Origin: RUG14199 sp964629225
Lineage (GTDB): Bacteria; Bacillota; Clostridia; Oscillospirales; CAG-272
Reading direction: 5' to 3'
Assembly: GCA_964629225.1 (NCBI GenBank)
Contig: CAZVQC010000002.1
Coordinates: forward strand, 82,379 to 146,378
DNA: 64,000 nt
In this document: one piece after another, positions 50,952 to 59,740 of the stretch
Layout of the letters: every line of letters begins with the position of its first letter
Numbering within the stretch: position 1 is the first letter of the stretch
Made by a program: the position numbers and the translations under genes
The notes under the pieces: generated by a model
Told to the model about the DNA's origin: nothing
The model's database searches: none
Seen by the model: only the letters and a program-made list of their open reading frames with translations

Positions 50952-52238
50952 TTACTTTTCCTTATCGGAATAATATTTTTCCACTGCCTTTCGGACCTCG
51001 GCGTACATATAGAGCGATCCGGCACAGAGTACCGGGCACCCGGACTTCTCGGCAAATTCAAGTGCGGCCAGGACACCGTTTTCCACAGAGCCGGAAGAAA
51101 ATACCTTCTCAGCCCCGCATTCACTCATGATCTCGGCATAACCGTCGCTTGAAAGTGCTCTCGGATTGTCCGGTCTCACGCAAAATACCGCCGAGGCAAC
51201 TCTCACAAGCTCCCTTGCCACCACTGTGCAGTCCTTGTCTGCCATGATACCGGTGACCACCGCCGCCTTAACTTCGGGATACAGCTCCTCAAAGGTGTCG
51301 GCAGTGAGTTTTGCTCCGTCCGGGTTGTGGGCGCCGTCATAGATAACAAGCGGAGTTTTTTTAAGTATCTCGAACCGTCCACTCCATTTGACGGAGGAAA
51401 GACCGGAATAAAGAGCATCGCTGTCGATATCAAAGCCTCTGCCCCTCAAGATCTCGATCGCCGTGAGAGCGCATTTAAGGTTGTTTTTTTGATACTTTCC
51501 CACAAGAGGCAGAATGTATCTTTCTCCATTCCAAACGAAGCGATATGAGCCGTTATCAACGCCGAGAAAGCGAACGTCGCACACGTCGGCACTAAATCGG
51601 TCGCATTGCCGCTCCGCTGCCGCCTTTTCAATGACTTTTTTTGCTTCCCACGGCATCACACCGATGCACACCGGAGATTTTTTTATTATCCCCGCCTTTT
51701 CAAATGCTATTTTTTCCAAGGTATCTCCCAGCACCTTTATGTGGTCAAGGGCGATATTGGTGATGACGGAGACTTCGGGAGATGCTATGACGTTGGTGGC
51801 ATCAAGCCTTCCGCCCATTCCGCATTCAATTACCGCAACGTCGCACCCGCTCTCAAAAAAGTACTCGAATGCCACGGCAGTCAATATCTCAAACTCCGTC
51901 GGCTTGTCATCCATGGTATCACAAGCGGATTTGACCTTTCCCGTCACCAGTGCAAGCTCATCCTTTGAAATATCACACCCGTCAACGGAAATCCTCTCCT
52001 CAAGTGAGATGAGGTGGGGGGACGTGAAAAGACCCGTCCTGTGACCGGCGGCGGATAGGACGGATGCGGTCATTGCGCTGACCGAGCCTTTTCCGTTGGT
52101 CCCTGCGATATGAACAGTTTTGATCTTGTCTTGTGGGTCACCGAGAAGACGGCAAAGGTGCCTTATCCTCTCAAGTCCGGGACGGGAACCCATCCAAGAT
52201 ACCGACTCGATAAAAGCAATTGCTTCGGAGTAAGTCAC
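50952..52238 (-). CDS. folC: Folylpolyglutamate synthase / dihydrofolate synthase
   Basis: Adds glutamates to folates, trapping them in the cell. Mur ligase-type ATPase of 428 residues: HIAGTNGKGSVSAMTASVL (about 43-61), GLFTSPHLISLEERI, NIALDHIKVLGDTLEKIAFEKAGI, and DGAHNPDGAKL in the C-terminal domain. The start is GTG 52238, overlapping the folT stop by four bases (GTGA), with GGGGGCGAG ahead. Coupling to a folate importer supports a salvage role. Confidence 0.95.
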   Translation of the reverse strand: MTYSEAIAFIESVSWMGSRPGLERIRHLCRLLGDPQDKIKTVHIAGTNGKGSVSAMTASVLSAAGHRTGLFTSPHLISLEERISVDGCDISKDELALVTGKVKSACDTMDDKPTEFEILTAVAFEYFFESGCDVAVIECGMGGRLDATNVIASPEVSVITNIALDHIKVLGDTLEKIAFEKAGIIKKSPVCIGVMPWEAKKVIEKAAAERQCDRFSADVCDVRFLGVDNGSYRFVWNGERYILPLVGKYQKNNLKCALTAIEILRGRGFDIDSDALYSGLSSVKWSGRFEILKKTPLVIYDGAHNPDGAKLTADTFEELYPEVKAAVVTGIMADKDCTVVARELVRVASAVFCVRPDNPRALSSDGYAEIMSECGAEKVFSSGSVENGVLAALEFAEKSGCPVLCAGSLYMYAEVRKAVEKYYSDKEK

Positions 52239-52759
52239 GATCTCGCCCCCTTCGTCCCAATGCCGAAAAACGGAAGTTTTCGAAGCAAGAGTCCGCCGAG
52301 ATAGCCCTCCACCGGCGCAACGATGGCGTAATTGACAAGCCTTGACAGGATAAGCGCAGAAAAAGGAGTCCTGTAAACTGAGTAAAGAGCCGCAGACTTA
52401 AGGAGCACCGAGCAGACGACGTGGGATATCACCGCCGCAAGAAAGACCGACAAGGTCTCCCTTGACTTGAAAACGTAACGGGTAAGTAACGCCGGTATCA
52501 CGCCCATAAGGAGCTGAGCGAGGGTAATAAGGAGGTTGATATCGTAACCTCTTAATATACTGCCGATAATATCGGCAGTGACACCGCAAGCGCCGCCGTA
52601 TATAGGGCCAAATGCCACCGATGCCAAGATGATCGGCAGATTTTCAAAGCCGATCCTAACGGTATTTCCGATGCCGACTGATAAGATTTTCCCAAGTACG
52701 ATAGAAAGCGCCGCCAGTACACCTGTGAATACAAGGGTCTTAAGTTCCTTTTTTTTCAA
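52235..52759 (-). CDS. folT: Folate-family ECF transporter S component
   Basis: Membrane substrate-capture protein of 174 residues with about six helices: FTGVLAALSIVLGKILSVGIGNTVRIGFENLPIILASVAFGPIYGGACGVTADIIG, the FolT/folate-family pattern. It borrows the common EcfAA'T energy module, not present here. Start is TTG 52759 with GGGAGG nine bases ahead, the latter buried in a hairpin. Its leader is a THF riboswitch, and folC follows, so folate is the predicted cargo. Confidence 0.92.
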   Translation of the reverse strand: MKKKELKTLVFTGVLAALSIVLGKILSVGIGNTVRIGFENLPIILASVAFGPIYGGACGVTADIIGSILRGYDINLLITLAQLLMGVIPALLTRYVFKSRETLSVFLAAVISHVVCSVLLKSAALYSVYRTPFSALILSRLVNYAIVAPVEGYLGGLLLRKLPFFGIGTKGARS

Positions 52760-52767
52760 TTAAAAAC

Positions 52768-52810
52768 ACCTCCCATACCGATCTTCCCGAAAATATCACA
52801 TATGGGAGGT
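52768..52810 (-). terminator. Expression platform of the THF riboswitch
   Basis: Minus strand: ACCTCCCATA (52810-52801) pairs perfectly with TATGGGAGGT (52777-52768), followed by GTTTTTAATT. The 3' arm contains the folT Shine-Dalgarno, so the hairpin can stop transcription and also hide the ribosome-binding site. Confidence 0.8.
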
Positions 52811-52830
52811 AAAAGACCTTGCTCATATTG

Positions 52831-52943
52831 ACAGCGGGATGCGAGATGTGCACCGCAACCGCAAAAAGCGGTTTTCGTCCGTCCGACAACTCCCCGTCCG
52901 GGCGGCACTCAGCCCATTGGCAACGCGCACATCTCTACTCTGT
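52831..52943 (-). promoter_or_regulatory. Tetrahydrofolate riboswitch (THF-I)
   Basis: Minus strand carries the ordered conserved blocks: AGAGTAGAGATGTGCGCGTT, AATGGGCTGAGTGCC, then GCGGTGCACATCTCGCATCC. The GAGATGTGC/GCACATCTC helix closes the junction. It precedes folT-folC. Binding of reduced folates should lower expression. Confidence 0.88.
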
Positions 52944-53004
52944 AATTGTGTTTGATAAAATAATTTAGGTCAGTTTGATATTGTAACGGTCTTATTCGGA
53001 CCTG

Positions 53005-55437
53005 TCAGCCCATCACGGCTTCCACACGGTGGACAGCTCCGCTCTCTGTGGACGCAAGTATTTCGCAGGGCGCTCCGTCACAAGTAAGGGAAGCAATTCC
53101 CTTTTCAACGCCCTTCTCGTTCGTAACATGGATGATGAAGGTGTCCTTTCTGAACTTTCTCGTCACCGTGAACTCGCGGAGTGTAGATGGGATGCATGGA
53201 TCCACCCGAAGCCCGTCATAGACCGGCATGATACCGAGAATGTACCTTGACACATTATAAAACGTCCAAGCCGCAGTACCGGTAAGCCATGAATTCTTAG
53301 CCTCTCCGAAATTGGCAGCATCACGTCCGGCTATCATCTGCGAGTAGACATAGGGCTCGGTGCGATGGATCTCGCTGATATCCTCAAGATATGCGGGGCA
53401 GGTCTTCCGATAGACCTCAAAAGCACGGTCACCGTGACCGAGAGTAGTCTCGGCAATGGAGATCCAAGGGTTGTTGTGACAGAATATGCCGGCATTCTCC
53501 TTGTATCCCGGAGGATAGGAGGATATCTCACCCAGTTCGATGTGGTACTTTGTGTAGGCAGGCTGATTCAAGACGATACCGTACTTGGTATCAAGCCTTT
53601 CCTTCACGGACTCAAGAGCCTTTTCGCAAAGCCCCTCATCCTTTCCGATGCCCGCCATTACGCAGAAGCCCTGAGGCTCGATGAAGATCTTGCCCTCATC
53701 ACACTCATCGCTTCCCACCTTATTGCCGAAGGCATCGTAGGCTCTGAGGAACCATCCGCCGTCCCACCCGTGTTCGATGACACTTTGTCTCATCTTTTCG
53801 GCAGCAGTCTCGGCATTTTTCGCATCCTCGTGCCTTCCGCACCTCTTGCAAAGCTCAATGTAATCCGGTGCTACGAAAACGAACATACCGGCAATAAATA
53901 CCGACTCCGCCACGTCTCCCGTCTCCCTGTTGGAGGCAGTCTGGAAGGACTGTCCGGGGGTGTCGGAGAAGCAGTTGAGATTGAGGCAGTCATTCCAGTC
54001 TGCATGACCGATAAGAGGAAGGCCGTGGGGACCCAAATTATTGGTAACGTGGTCAAAGGAGCGCTTGAGGTGCTCCATCATGGACGCCTTGTTGTTATCA
54101 TCATTGTCAAAGGGCACCGCTTCATCAAGAATGGAATAGTCTCCCGTCTCCTTGACGTAGGCGGCAACGCCGAAGATGAGCCACAGCGGGTCATCGTTGA
54201 AGCCGCTTCCCACATCGGTATTTCCCTTTTTGGTGAGGGGCTGATACTGATGGTAGGCGCTTCCGTCCTCCATTTGAGTGGAGGCGATATCGAAGATGCG
54301 CTCACGGGCACGCTCCGGGATAAGGTGGACGAATCCGAGAAGATCCTGAGTGGAATCTCTGAAGCCCATTCCGCGACCTATGCCGGATTCAAAATAGGAT
54401 GCGCTTCTGGACATATTGAAGGTGACCATACACTGGTACTGATTCCAGATATTGACCATCCTGTCCAGCTTCTCATCTCCGCTCTTAACGGAATAGGTGG
54501 AAAGAAGCTCAGTCCAATAGGACTTAAGCTCGGAGAGCTTTCTCTCAAATTTTTCATCTGTATCAAAATCCGACAGCATCTTCCATGCGGGCTTCTTGTT
54601 GATGACAGCGGGTGCCTCCCACTTGTCATCGGCAGGATTCTCAATGTATCCGAGAACAAATATCACGCTGTCGCTCTCGCCGGGTTCGAGATGGAACCTG
54701 ACGTTGTGAGAGCCGATGGGCGCCCATCCGCTCGCCATTGAATTGCGGCTCCTGTTTTCAAGTACCGCGCTTGGGCCGTCAAAGCCGTTATACAGCCCCA
54801 TAAAGGTCTCACGGTCGGTGTCAAATCCCGCAACTTCCCTGTTTGCGGAAAATACCGCGTAGTGGTTTCTGCGCTCTCTGTACTCGGTCTTGTGGAATAT
54901 TGCAGACCCCACCACCTCAACTTCACCTGTTGAGTAGTTCCTTTGGAAATTGGTCATGTCATCAAAGGCATTCCAAAGGCAGAATTCAACGAAGGAGAAG
55001 AGGCTGACATCCTTGGGACTATCGGAGCGGTTCTTGATTGAGATGCGGTGGACCTCACAGTTGTCATTTACCGGTACGAATGAAGTCTGAGTGACACCGA
55101 GTCCGCCTCTCTCGCCGGTGATGACGGAATAGCCGAGTCCGTGACGGCATTCGTATCTGTCAAGCTTCGCCTTGACCGGCATCCATCCCGGTGTCCAAAT
55201 GTCACCACCGTCATTGATATAAAAGTAGCGACCGCCGCCGTCGGTAGGCACGTTATTGTATCTGTATCTCGTCAGTCTGAGCATTCTGGCATCTCTGTAG
55301 AAGCAGTATCCGCCGGAGGTATTGGAGATGAGCGAGAAGAAGTCACGGCTTCCAAGGTAGTTGATCCACGGGTAGGGAGTGTCCGGTCGTGTTATAACGT
55401 ACTCCTTGGATCTGTCGTCAAAGTATCCGTATTTCAT
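53005..55437 (-). CDS. GH94 cellobiose phosphorylase
   Basis: Phosphorolyses cellobiose to glucose 1-phosphate and glucose in the cytosol, saving one ATP. The 810-residue product has the GH94 order: N-terminal beta-sandwich (about 1-290) with YPWINYLGSRDFFSLISNTSGGYCFYRDA, a linker, and an (alpha/alpha)6 barrel with GIGRGMGFRDSTQDLLGF, GNTDVGSGFNDDPLWL and catalytic Asp in HADWNDCLNL (about 480-490). The closing region YILGIMPVYDGLRVDPCIP is typical. No signal peptide. A cellobiose importer must lie elsewhere. The promoter carries an inverted repeat over its -10 box. Confidence 0.95.
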   Translation of the reverse strand: MKYGYFDDRSKEYVITRPDTPYPWINYLGSRDFFSLISNTSGGYCFYRDARMLRLTRYRYNNVPTDGGGRYFYINDGGDIWTPGWMPVKAKLDRYECRHGLGYSVITGERGGLGVTQTSFVPVNDNCEVHRISIKNRSDSPKDVSLFSFVEFCLWNAFDDMTNFQRNYSTGEVEVVGSAIFHKTEYRERRNHYAVFSANREVAGFDTDRETFMGLYNGFDGPSAVLENRSRNSMASGWAPIGSHNVRFHLEPGESDSVIFVLGYIENPADDKWEAPAVINKKPAWKMLSDFDTDEKFERKLSELKSYWTELLSTYSVKSGDEKLDRMVNIWNQYQCMVTFNMSRSASYFESGIGRGMGFRDSTQDLLGFVHLIPERARERIFDIASTQMEDGSAYHQYQPLTKKGNTDVGSGFNDDPLWLIFGVAAYVKETGDYSILDEAVPFDNDDNNKASMMEHLKRSFDHVTNNLGPHGLPLIGHADWNDCLNLNCFSDTPGQSFQTASNRETGDVAESVFIAGMFVFVAPDYIELCKRCGRHEDAKNAETAAEKMRQSVIEHGWDGGWFLRAYDAFGNKVGSDECDEGKIFIEPQGFCVMAGIGKDEGLCEKALESVKERLDTKYGIVLNQPAYTKYHIELGEISSYPPGYKENAGIFCHNNPWISIAETTLGHGDRAFEVYRKTCPAYLEDISEIHRTEPYVYSQMIAGRDAANFGEAKNSWLTGTAAWTFYNVSRYILGIMPVYDGLRVDPCIPSTLREFTVTRKFRKDTFIIHVTNEKGVEKGIASLTCDGAPCEILASTESGAVHRVEAVMG

Positions 55438-55489
55438 TCTGTATCCCTTTCAAGTGAGCGTAGTTGTCTGTGGTGATTCCACGTTATCA

Positions 55490-55523
55490 AGTCAAGTATA
55501 CAATACCTTGACTCTTAAATCAA
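55490..55523 (-). promoter_or_regulatory. Promoter and operator of cellobiose phosphorylase
   Basis: Minus strand: TTGATT (55523-55518), 17 bases, TATACT (55500-55495). A perfect 7-bp inverted repeat AGTCAAG...CTTGACT (55513-55507 with 55496-55490) spans the -10 region, consistent with a repressor site. Confidence 0.65.
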
Positions 55524-55567
55524 GTAAAAAAACGTAAATCGGCAAAGTGCACTAAGCACCACGGCCT

Positions 55568-56950
55568 TCAGCCATGAACGGAGTCCCTCATCATGCGGTC
55601 ATGAGCGGGCCTTAAGCAAAGCAATGCTATCCCGATGAACACGGCGGTAGCGGAGAGACTTATCGGGTAGACCGCCATTATGGATCCGAACGTGTCGTAG
55701 AGCGGAAAAACGAATTTGATCCAAACCAGCCTGATACCGCAAACACCGGTCATGGCAAGCACCGCCGGGGCAACGGAGATACCGAACCCCCTCATGTATC
55801 CCGACATTACCTCATAAAGAAGGCAAGCATAATGCGCAAGCATCAAGGTGACGAGCCTTACGTACCCCGTCTCAATTACCTCCGGGTTAGGATCAAAGAA
55901 GGAAAGGAGAGTCTTTCCGATACTGAGTATCAACACGATACCGACAGTCAGAGCAACGATCCCTTCCGCAAGGCAGATAAATAGGGTCCTCTTACACCGT
56001 GAATATTCCCGTGCTCCGTAGTTTTGGCCAACAAAGGTGGTGCAGGCTTGGCTGAAGGAGTTGAGGATATCATAGGTTATTATCTCGATATTGTAAGCCG
56101 CACTTGATGCCGCCATAACTACTGTACCGAGACTGTTGATGGCAGACTGAACGACTATATTGGCAACGGAAAAGACGGCACTTTGGATACCGGCGGGAAG
56201 CCCGATGCGAAGTATCTTCTTGAAGCTGCCCAGATCGATGCGTATCTGCTTCGGGTCTATTCTAACATCTCCCTTTGCCCGCCTGAGTTTGATATACAAG
56301 GCGGCGGCGCTGGCGGCATTTGAGACAACGGTCGCAATGGCGACTCCGCTTACCGTCATGCCCAGCACGATAACGAAGAACAGATTGAGTATCACGTTGA
56401 GGACACCTGACAGGGCGAGGACAACGAGAGGTGTCTTGGTCTCACCGATACTGCGGAATATGGCGGCTTCAAAATTATAGAGCAGTATCACCGGAAGCCC
56501 CGCAAGATAGATGCGCAAATAGAGCACCGCAAGAGGGAGAACGTCATCCGGAACGTTGAGAAGACTCAAAAGCGGTGTTGATATTATCTCACCGAAAATA
56601 CCGAATACCACACCGCCCAAAAGAGACAGAGCAACTGCGGTATGGACGGCTTTGCGAACACCGACACCGTCACCGCGTCCCACAGCGTGGGCAATGACCA
56701 CATTGGCTCCCAAAGCAAGCCCGATAAAAAGATTCACAAGCAGCCCGATAATTGGGCTGTTAGCCCCCACCGCCGCAACTGCGGCAGTGCTATGCTCTCC
56801 GGAAAAATTGCCTACCACGATAAGATCGGCGGCATTGAAGAGCTGACCGAGTATCGCCGTTGCCGCCACCGGCAGGGCAAAAAGCGGTATTTTATTCCAT
56901 ATTGGACCGTGAAGCATGTCGATGTCACGGCTCTTATTTTTGCTTACCAA
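55568..56950 (-). CDS. MATE family efflux protein (second copy)
   Basis: Twelve-helix MATE exporter of 460 residues: HGPIWNKIPLFALPVAATAILGQLFNAADLIVVGNF at the start, repeated in the second half as RIGLPAGIQSAVFSVANIVVQ. It belongs to a different subgroup from the 2.5-kb gene (little sequence in common outside the family motifs). Start is TTG 56950, seven bases after AGGAG. No promoter hairpin like that of the first copy is visible. Substrate unknown. Confidence 0.9.
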   Translation of the reverse strand: MVSKNKSRDIDMLHGPIWNKIPLFALPVAATAILGQLFNAADLIVVGNFSGEHSTAAVAAVGANSPIIGLLVNLFIGLALGANVVIAHAVGRGDGVGVRKAVHTAVALSLLGGVVFGIFGEIISTPLLSLLNVPDDVLPLAVLYLRIYLAGLPVILLYNFEAAIFRSIGETKTPLVVLALSGVLNVILNLFFVIVLGMTVSGVAIATVVSNAASAAALYIKLRRAKGDVRIDPKQIRIDLGSFKKILRIGLPAGIQSAVFSVANIVVQSAINSLGTVVMAASSAAYNIEIITYDILNSFSQACTTFVGQNYGAREYSRCKRTLFICLAEGIVALTVGIVLILSIGKTLLSFFDPNPEVIETGYVRLVTLMLAHYACLLYEVMSGYMRGFGISVAPAVLAMTGVCGIRLVWIKFVFPLYDTFGSIMAVYPISLSATAVFIGIALLCLRPAHDRMMRDSVHG

Positions 56951-57172
56951 TTCTTCGCTCCTTTTGTTTTCTATGACTCATTATACTCCCCTGTATCGGA
57001 AAAATCAATAAGGTCATATCGGAACCGAGAAACCTTTCTCGGTCATCCCAAGTTAAGTCCCCTTCTTATTGGGTAGCGGAGTCGAACTTTTGCTCCCTCA
57101 TCAAAAAGCGCTTGCAGGCACTATGGGGACTCTGCGGCTCGGTATTACCGCACTAACTCCGCGAAAAAATGA

Positions 57173-57194
57173 AGAGGCTTCCGCAAAAGCCTCT
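57173..57194 (-). terminator. Hairpin terminator on the minus strand
   Basis: AGAGGCTT/AAGCCTCT stem; on the minus strand TCATTTTTTCG follows. Probably ends the DUF2975-TfoX transcript, although 270 bases beyond its last stop. Confidence 0.6.
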
Positions 57195-57385
57195 TTCCTC
57201 GATGTAATATTACCGCTCTCAGACGCTTTTCAAGCTGTTTTTTCGGCATTTAGCACCCGAAGCGTGATTTATCGTTGCATCCGTCAAAGCCGCAAAAACG
57301 CCCCTGAAAACGCAGTAGAGCCACGCTAACTCTGCAGCCGCCGGACTCACTATCGGCAAGTCACGGCGCCTGAGGCAACACTTCG

Positions 57386-57420
57386 CCAAAAGCCGCCGAG
57401 GACGGTAAGGCTTCACCGTC
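57386..57420 (-). repeat. Dispersed repeat, copy B
   Basis: Minus strand GGTGAAGCCTTACCGTCCTC followed by GGCGGC matches copy A at 49115-49167 with three differences in the first 20 bases. Confidence 0.55.
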
Positions 57421-57461
57421 TGCCGCTTTACCGCAGCGTAACGTTAAGAGTGTCAGCCGTC

Positions 57462-57779
57462 CTACTTCTTTTTAACCTTCGGAAACGGAAGCTGCGGATA
57501 CATTCCTTCAAAAAGGCGGCAGAGAAATTCTCTGTCATCCACATTATCCACAAGTATCATCTCCTTTGCACCGTCATAGGGCGGCTCAAGAGAAGCGTCA
57601 GGCATCATATCTCTTGCAAAGGGCACCGTTTTGACAAGAAGCCTGTCATCGCAGACGTAGGCGGCTATCTTATCACGAAAATAGATGATGTACTCCCCCA
57701 TCATGCTCCTTGCGGATATCCCGTCAAGCTCCGAGAGCTGATCCATTATGAATCCGAAATACTCTTTGTCGGTCGCCAT
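57462..57779 (-). CDS. TfoX N-terminal domain protein
   Basis: Stand-alone TfoX/Sxy N-terminal-like domain, 105 residues: ISARSMMGEYIIYFRDKIAAYVCDDRLLVKTV and the closing EFLCRLFEGMYPQLPFPK. In Gammaproteobacteria Sxy aids CRP at competence promoters; in Firmicutes these small proteins have no set role. ATG 57779 is chosen because it begins MATDKEY one base after the previous stop, with AAGGAG upstream. Cotranscribed with the DUF2975-like gene. Confidence 0.85.
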   Translation of the reverse strand: MATDKEYFGFIMDQLSELDGISARSMMGEYIIYFRDKIAAYVCDDRLLVKTVPFARDMMPDASLEPPYDGAKEMILVDNVDDREFLCRLFEGMYPQLPFPKVKKK

Positions 57780-57780
57780 T

Positions 57781-58335
57781 TCAGTCCGTCTCCTTCGACA
57801 CTGTGCTCTCCGCACCCAGCTTACAAAACAGCGACAATATAATGAGCATAAGTCCGCGCGCCACAGATATGTCACCGCCAACAAGCGAGTTTGATAGGTC
57901 AAATGACCTGTCGGCAATGGCGGATACGATACTCAAAACGATATTTGCAAAAATAACACAACCGAAGTTCACGGAAAGATCGAGGATACCGAGCCTCAAA
58001 AGCTCCCGTGCCCCCTCAAAAGTGAAGGGCGTGCCGGCGGCAAGCTCATTTTTAAAATACTTCTTTGCAAAGCCGGCAACAACGGCATGACCGCCGAAAA
58101 TGATACAGCCGCCGATAAGGGTGGAGTAAACGGCTTTAAAGCCCGCACCATCCCCCATATCAAGAAGCCCGTAAACGCTCACTCCGCCGAGCTTAAATAG
58201 CTCCCCGCCTCCGAGCGGCAAAAGTAAGATGCCCAAAGCACAAAGGCAAAATGCCACGATGGAGGCGACGTAAACTACGGCACTTATAACCCGTCCGATC
58301 TTTGCGAAAACTCGGATCGTTTTCAGTGTTTTCAT
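57781..58335 (-). CDS. DUF2975-like membrane protein
   Basis: A 184-residue protein with four predicted helices (about 15-45, 60-85, 110-135, 155-175). The last segment, ARGLMLIILSLFCKLGAESTVSKETD, resembles the end of DUF2975 proteins, which usually precede a small Cro-type regulator; here a TfoX-domain gene takes that place one base later. Function unknown. TAGGAG lies seven bases before the ATG. Confidence 0.6.
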   Translation of the reverse strand: MKTLKTIRVFAKIGRVISAVVYVASIVAFCLCALGILLLPLGGGELFKLGGVSVYGLLDMGDGAGFKAVYSTLIGGCIIFGGHAVVAGFAKKYFKNELAAGTPFTFEGARELLRLGILDLSVNFGCVIFANIVLSIVSAIADRSFDLSNSLVGGDISVARGLMLIILSLFCKLGAESTVSKETD

Positions 58336-58568
58336 TTTTAACTCCTAAGTATTGCTCCCGACGTTCGTAAGAGCTTTTTTTGAAATGTGACAGTTCTGTT
58401 TTTAATCGGTATTTTCTCCACAGTCCATCCGAAGTCGGCAAGTTCTTTTTTGAACGAGAGAAAAGAATGATCAATGGGAATCGCGATATCACCTCGATAT
58501 CATCAAAAGTAACGGTGAGGGACTCCGAGCCATCTACGATACCCACTTCCAAAGAGGTGAATACTTAC

Positions 58569-59120
58569 TCATTTCGAGTTCCCGATCTCTGCCCACATCT
58601 CTCTTGTCATGTAGTTCGTGTGCCCACCTCTTGTCACACCCAGAGCGGGGACCGGAACCTCATCGCAAAAGTGACTGTAAGCAAAGCCTATCTTTTCCTG
58701 TGCTCTCCTCGACTTGTCATTTCCTTCGTAATAACCGCAGAATACCGTCCTCATACCGAGGTCGGAAAAGGCGTGCTCCAGCAGCCGAAGAGATGCCTCC
58801 GGAACGTATCCCCGTCCCCAGAACGGCTTCCCGACCCAAAAGCCAAGTTCACACTCGTCATCTCTGTCGGTCATGTCGGTGTCCGCACCGAATTTCAGCC
58901 CGACACTGCCGATGGCAATGCCGTCATCCTTCTTGCAGATAGCATAGTTTTCCGGAACGGAAAGTACCGTCCTTATTATTTCAAGGCTCTCATCAATGCT
59001 CGAGTGGGGTCTCCAACCGGTAGGATATGCCACCTTAGGATCCTTTGCATATTCAAACAGGCTCTCCGCATCCTCCTCCCTCCAAGGACGGAGAATGAGC
59101 CTCTCTGTCGTCAATATCAT
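58569..59120 (-). CDS. GNAT N-acetyltransferase, RimJ/RimL type
   Basis: Acetyl-CoA-dependent transferase of 183 residues. TERLILRPWREEDAESLFEY at the start and ELGFWVGKPFWGRGYVPEASLRLLEHAF (CoA-binding loop, about 91-118) followed by RRAQEKIGF identify the RimJ/RimL-like group, which acetylates protein N-termini or small molecules. AGGAGGGCAGG precedes the ATG. It starts ten bases after the other acetyltransferase. Confidence 0.9.
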   Translation of the reverse strand: MILTTERLILRPWREEDAESLFEYAKDPKVAYPTGWRPHSSIDESLEIIRTVLSVPENYAICKKDDGIAIGSVGLKFGADTDMTDRDDECELGFWVGKPFWGRGYVPEASLRLLEHAFSDLGMRTVFCGYYEGNDKSRRAQEKIGFAYSHFCDEVPVPALGVTRGGHTNYMTREMWAEIGNSK

Positions 59121-59130
59121 CCTGCCCTCC

Positions 59131-59634
59131 TCAAAGGTAGAGTATCATGAAGTCAAAATCAACGTATTCCCCGTCGATCTTGAAAAACCTCGGATACTCT
59201 CCTATCTTTTTGAATCCGTATTTTTCATAAAGACGGATCGCACGGAAGTTATCGTGCCGTACCTCAAGCTCTATCTGTTCAAAGCCGTTGTCACGGGCAA
59301 AAGCGATAATATGCTCCGTCAGGGCACTTCCGATACCGCAGCCCCATGCCTCTCTAAGAACTCCTATGCCGAAGGAACCTCTGTGGGACATCCTGCTCCG
59401 CATTCTGTCAAGACCCGCATCTCCGACTATTCTGCCGTCACGCTCCGCAATGAAAGAAACAAAGTCCGAGGAGTTAGTCCTGCTTTCAAGAAACTCCGCC
59501 TCAGCCGCAGTGTCAATACCGAGCCCTTCGGCACCGAAGGTCAAGTTATCGCTCTCGCCGCCGAGTTTTTTAAGATATGCAAGCATCTCGGCCGCATCTG
59601 CGGACGTCGCTTTTCTGATAATAATGTCTTTCAT
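59131..59634 (-). CDS. GNAT N-acetyltransferase
   Basis: Second acetyltransferase, 167 residues. FIAERDGRIVGDAGLDRM, then FGIGVLREAWGCGIGSALTEHIIAFARDNGFEQIELEV (CoA loop, about 88-125) and AIRLYEKYGFKKIGE are the GNAT motifs A and B. The substrate is unknown. ATG 59634 follows GGAGGCGGT. The two genes form a pair but share little sequence, so they are not a recent duplication. Confidence 0.9.
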   Translation of the reverse strand: MKDIIIRKATSADAAEMLAYLKKLGGESDNLTFGAEGLGIDTAAEAEFLESRTNSSDFVSFIAERDGRIVGDAGLDRMRSRMSHRGSFGIGVLREAWGCGIGSALTEHIIAFARDNGFEQIELEVRHDNFRAIRLYEKYGFKKIGEYPRFFKIDGEYVDFDFMILYL

Positions 59635-59701
59635 ACCGCCTCCATTTGATATCACGTGTTATTCTACCACAAAAATCCCATTTGTCAAGTGATTTTCAAA
59701 A

Positions 59702-59732
59702 AAATACCCGACCAAAAACTGACCGGGTATTT
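59702..59732 (-). terminator. Terminator of the malY/patB gene
   Basis: AAATACCCG/CGGGTATTT stem; on the minus strand TTTTTTTG follows. Confidence 0.8.
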
Positions 59733-59740
59733 CGGTATCA

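Larger units (their letters stand above)
56951..57461. other. Gene-free interval with terminator and repeat
   Basis: About 510 bases without a credible gene. It contains a terminator hairpin (57173-57194) and copy B of a dispersed repeat (57386-57420). Confidence 0.5.

Noticed and set aside
53365..54741. 458-codon plus-strand ORF
   Set aside because: Antisense shadow of cellobiose phosphorylase, which has intact GH94 motifs on the other strand.
57060..57130. tRNA-like string (GCGGAGTCGAAC) near a MATE gene
   Set aside because: No cloverleaf can be folded; acceptor and anticodon stems are absent.
58336..58568. Minus-strand ORF of 119 codons starting at 58552
   Set aside because: It runs through the start and ribosome-binding site of the DUF2975-like gene in another frame and has no recognisable features.
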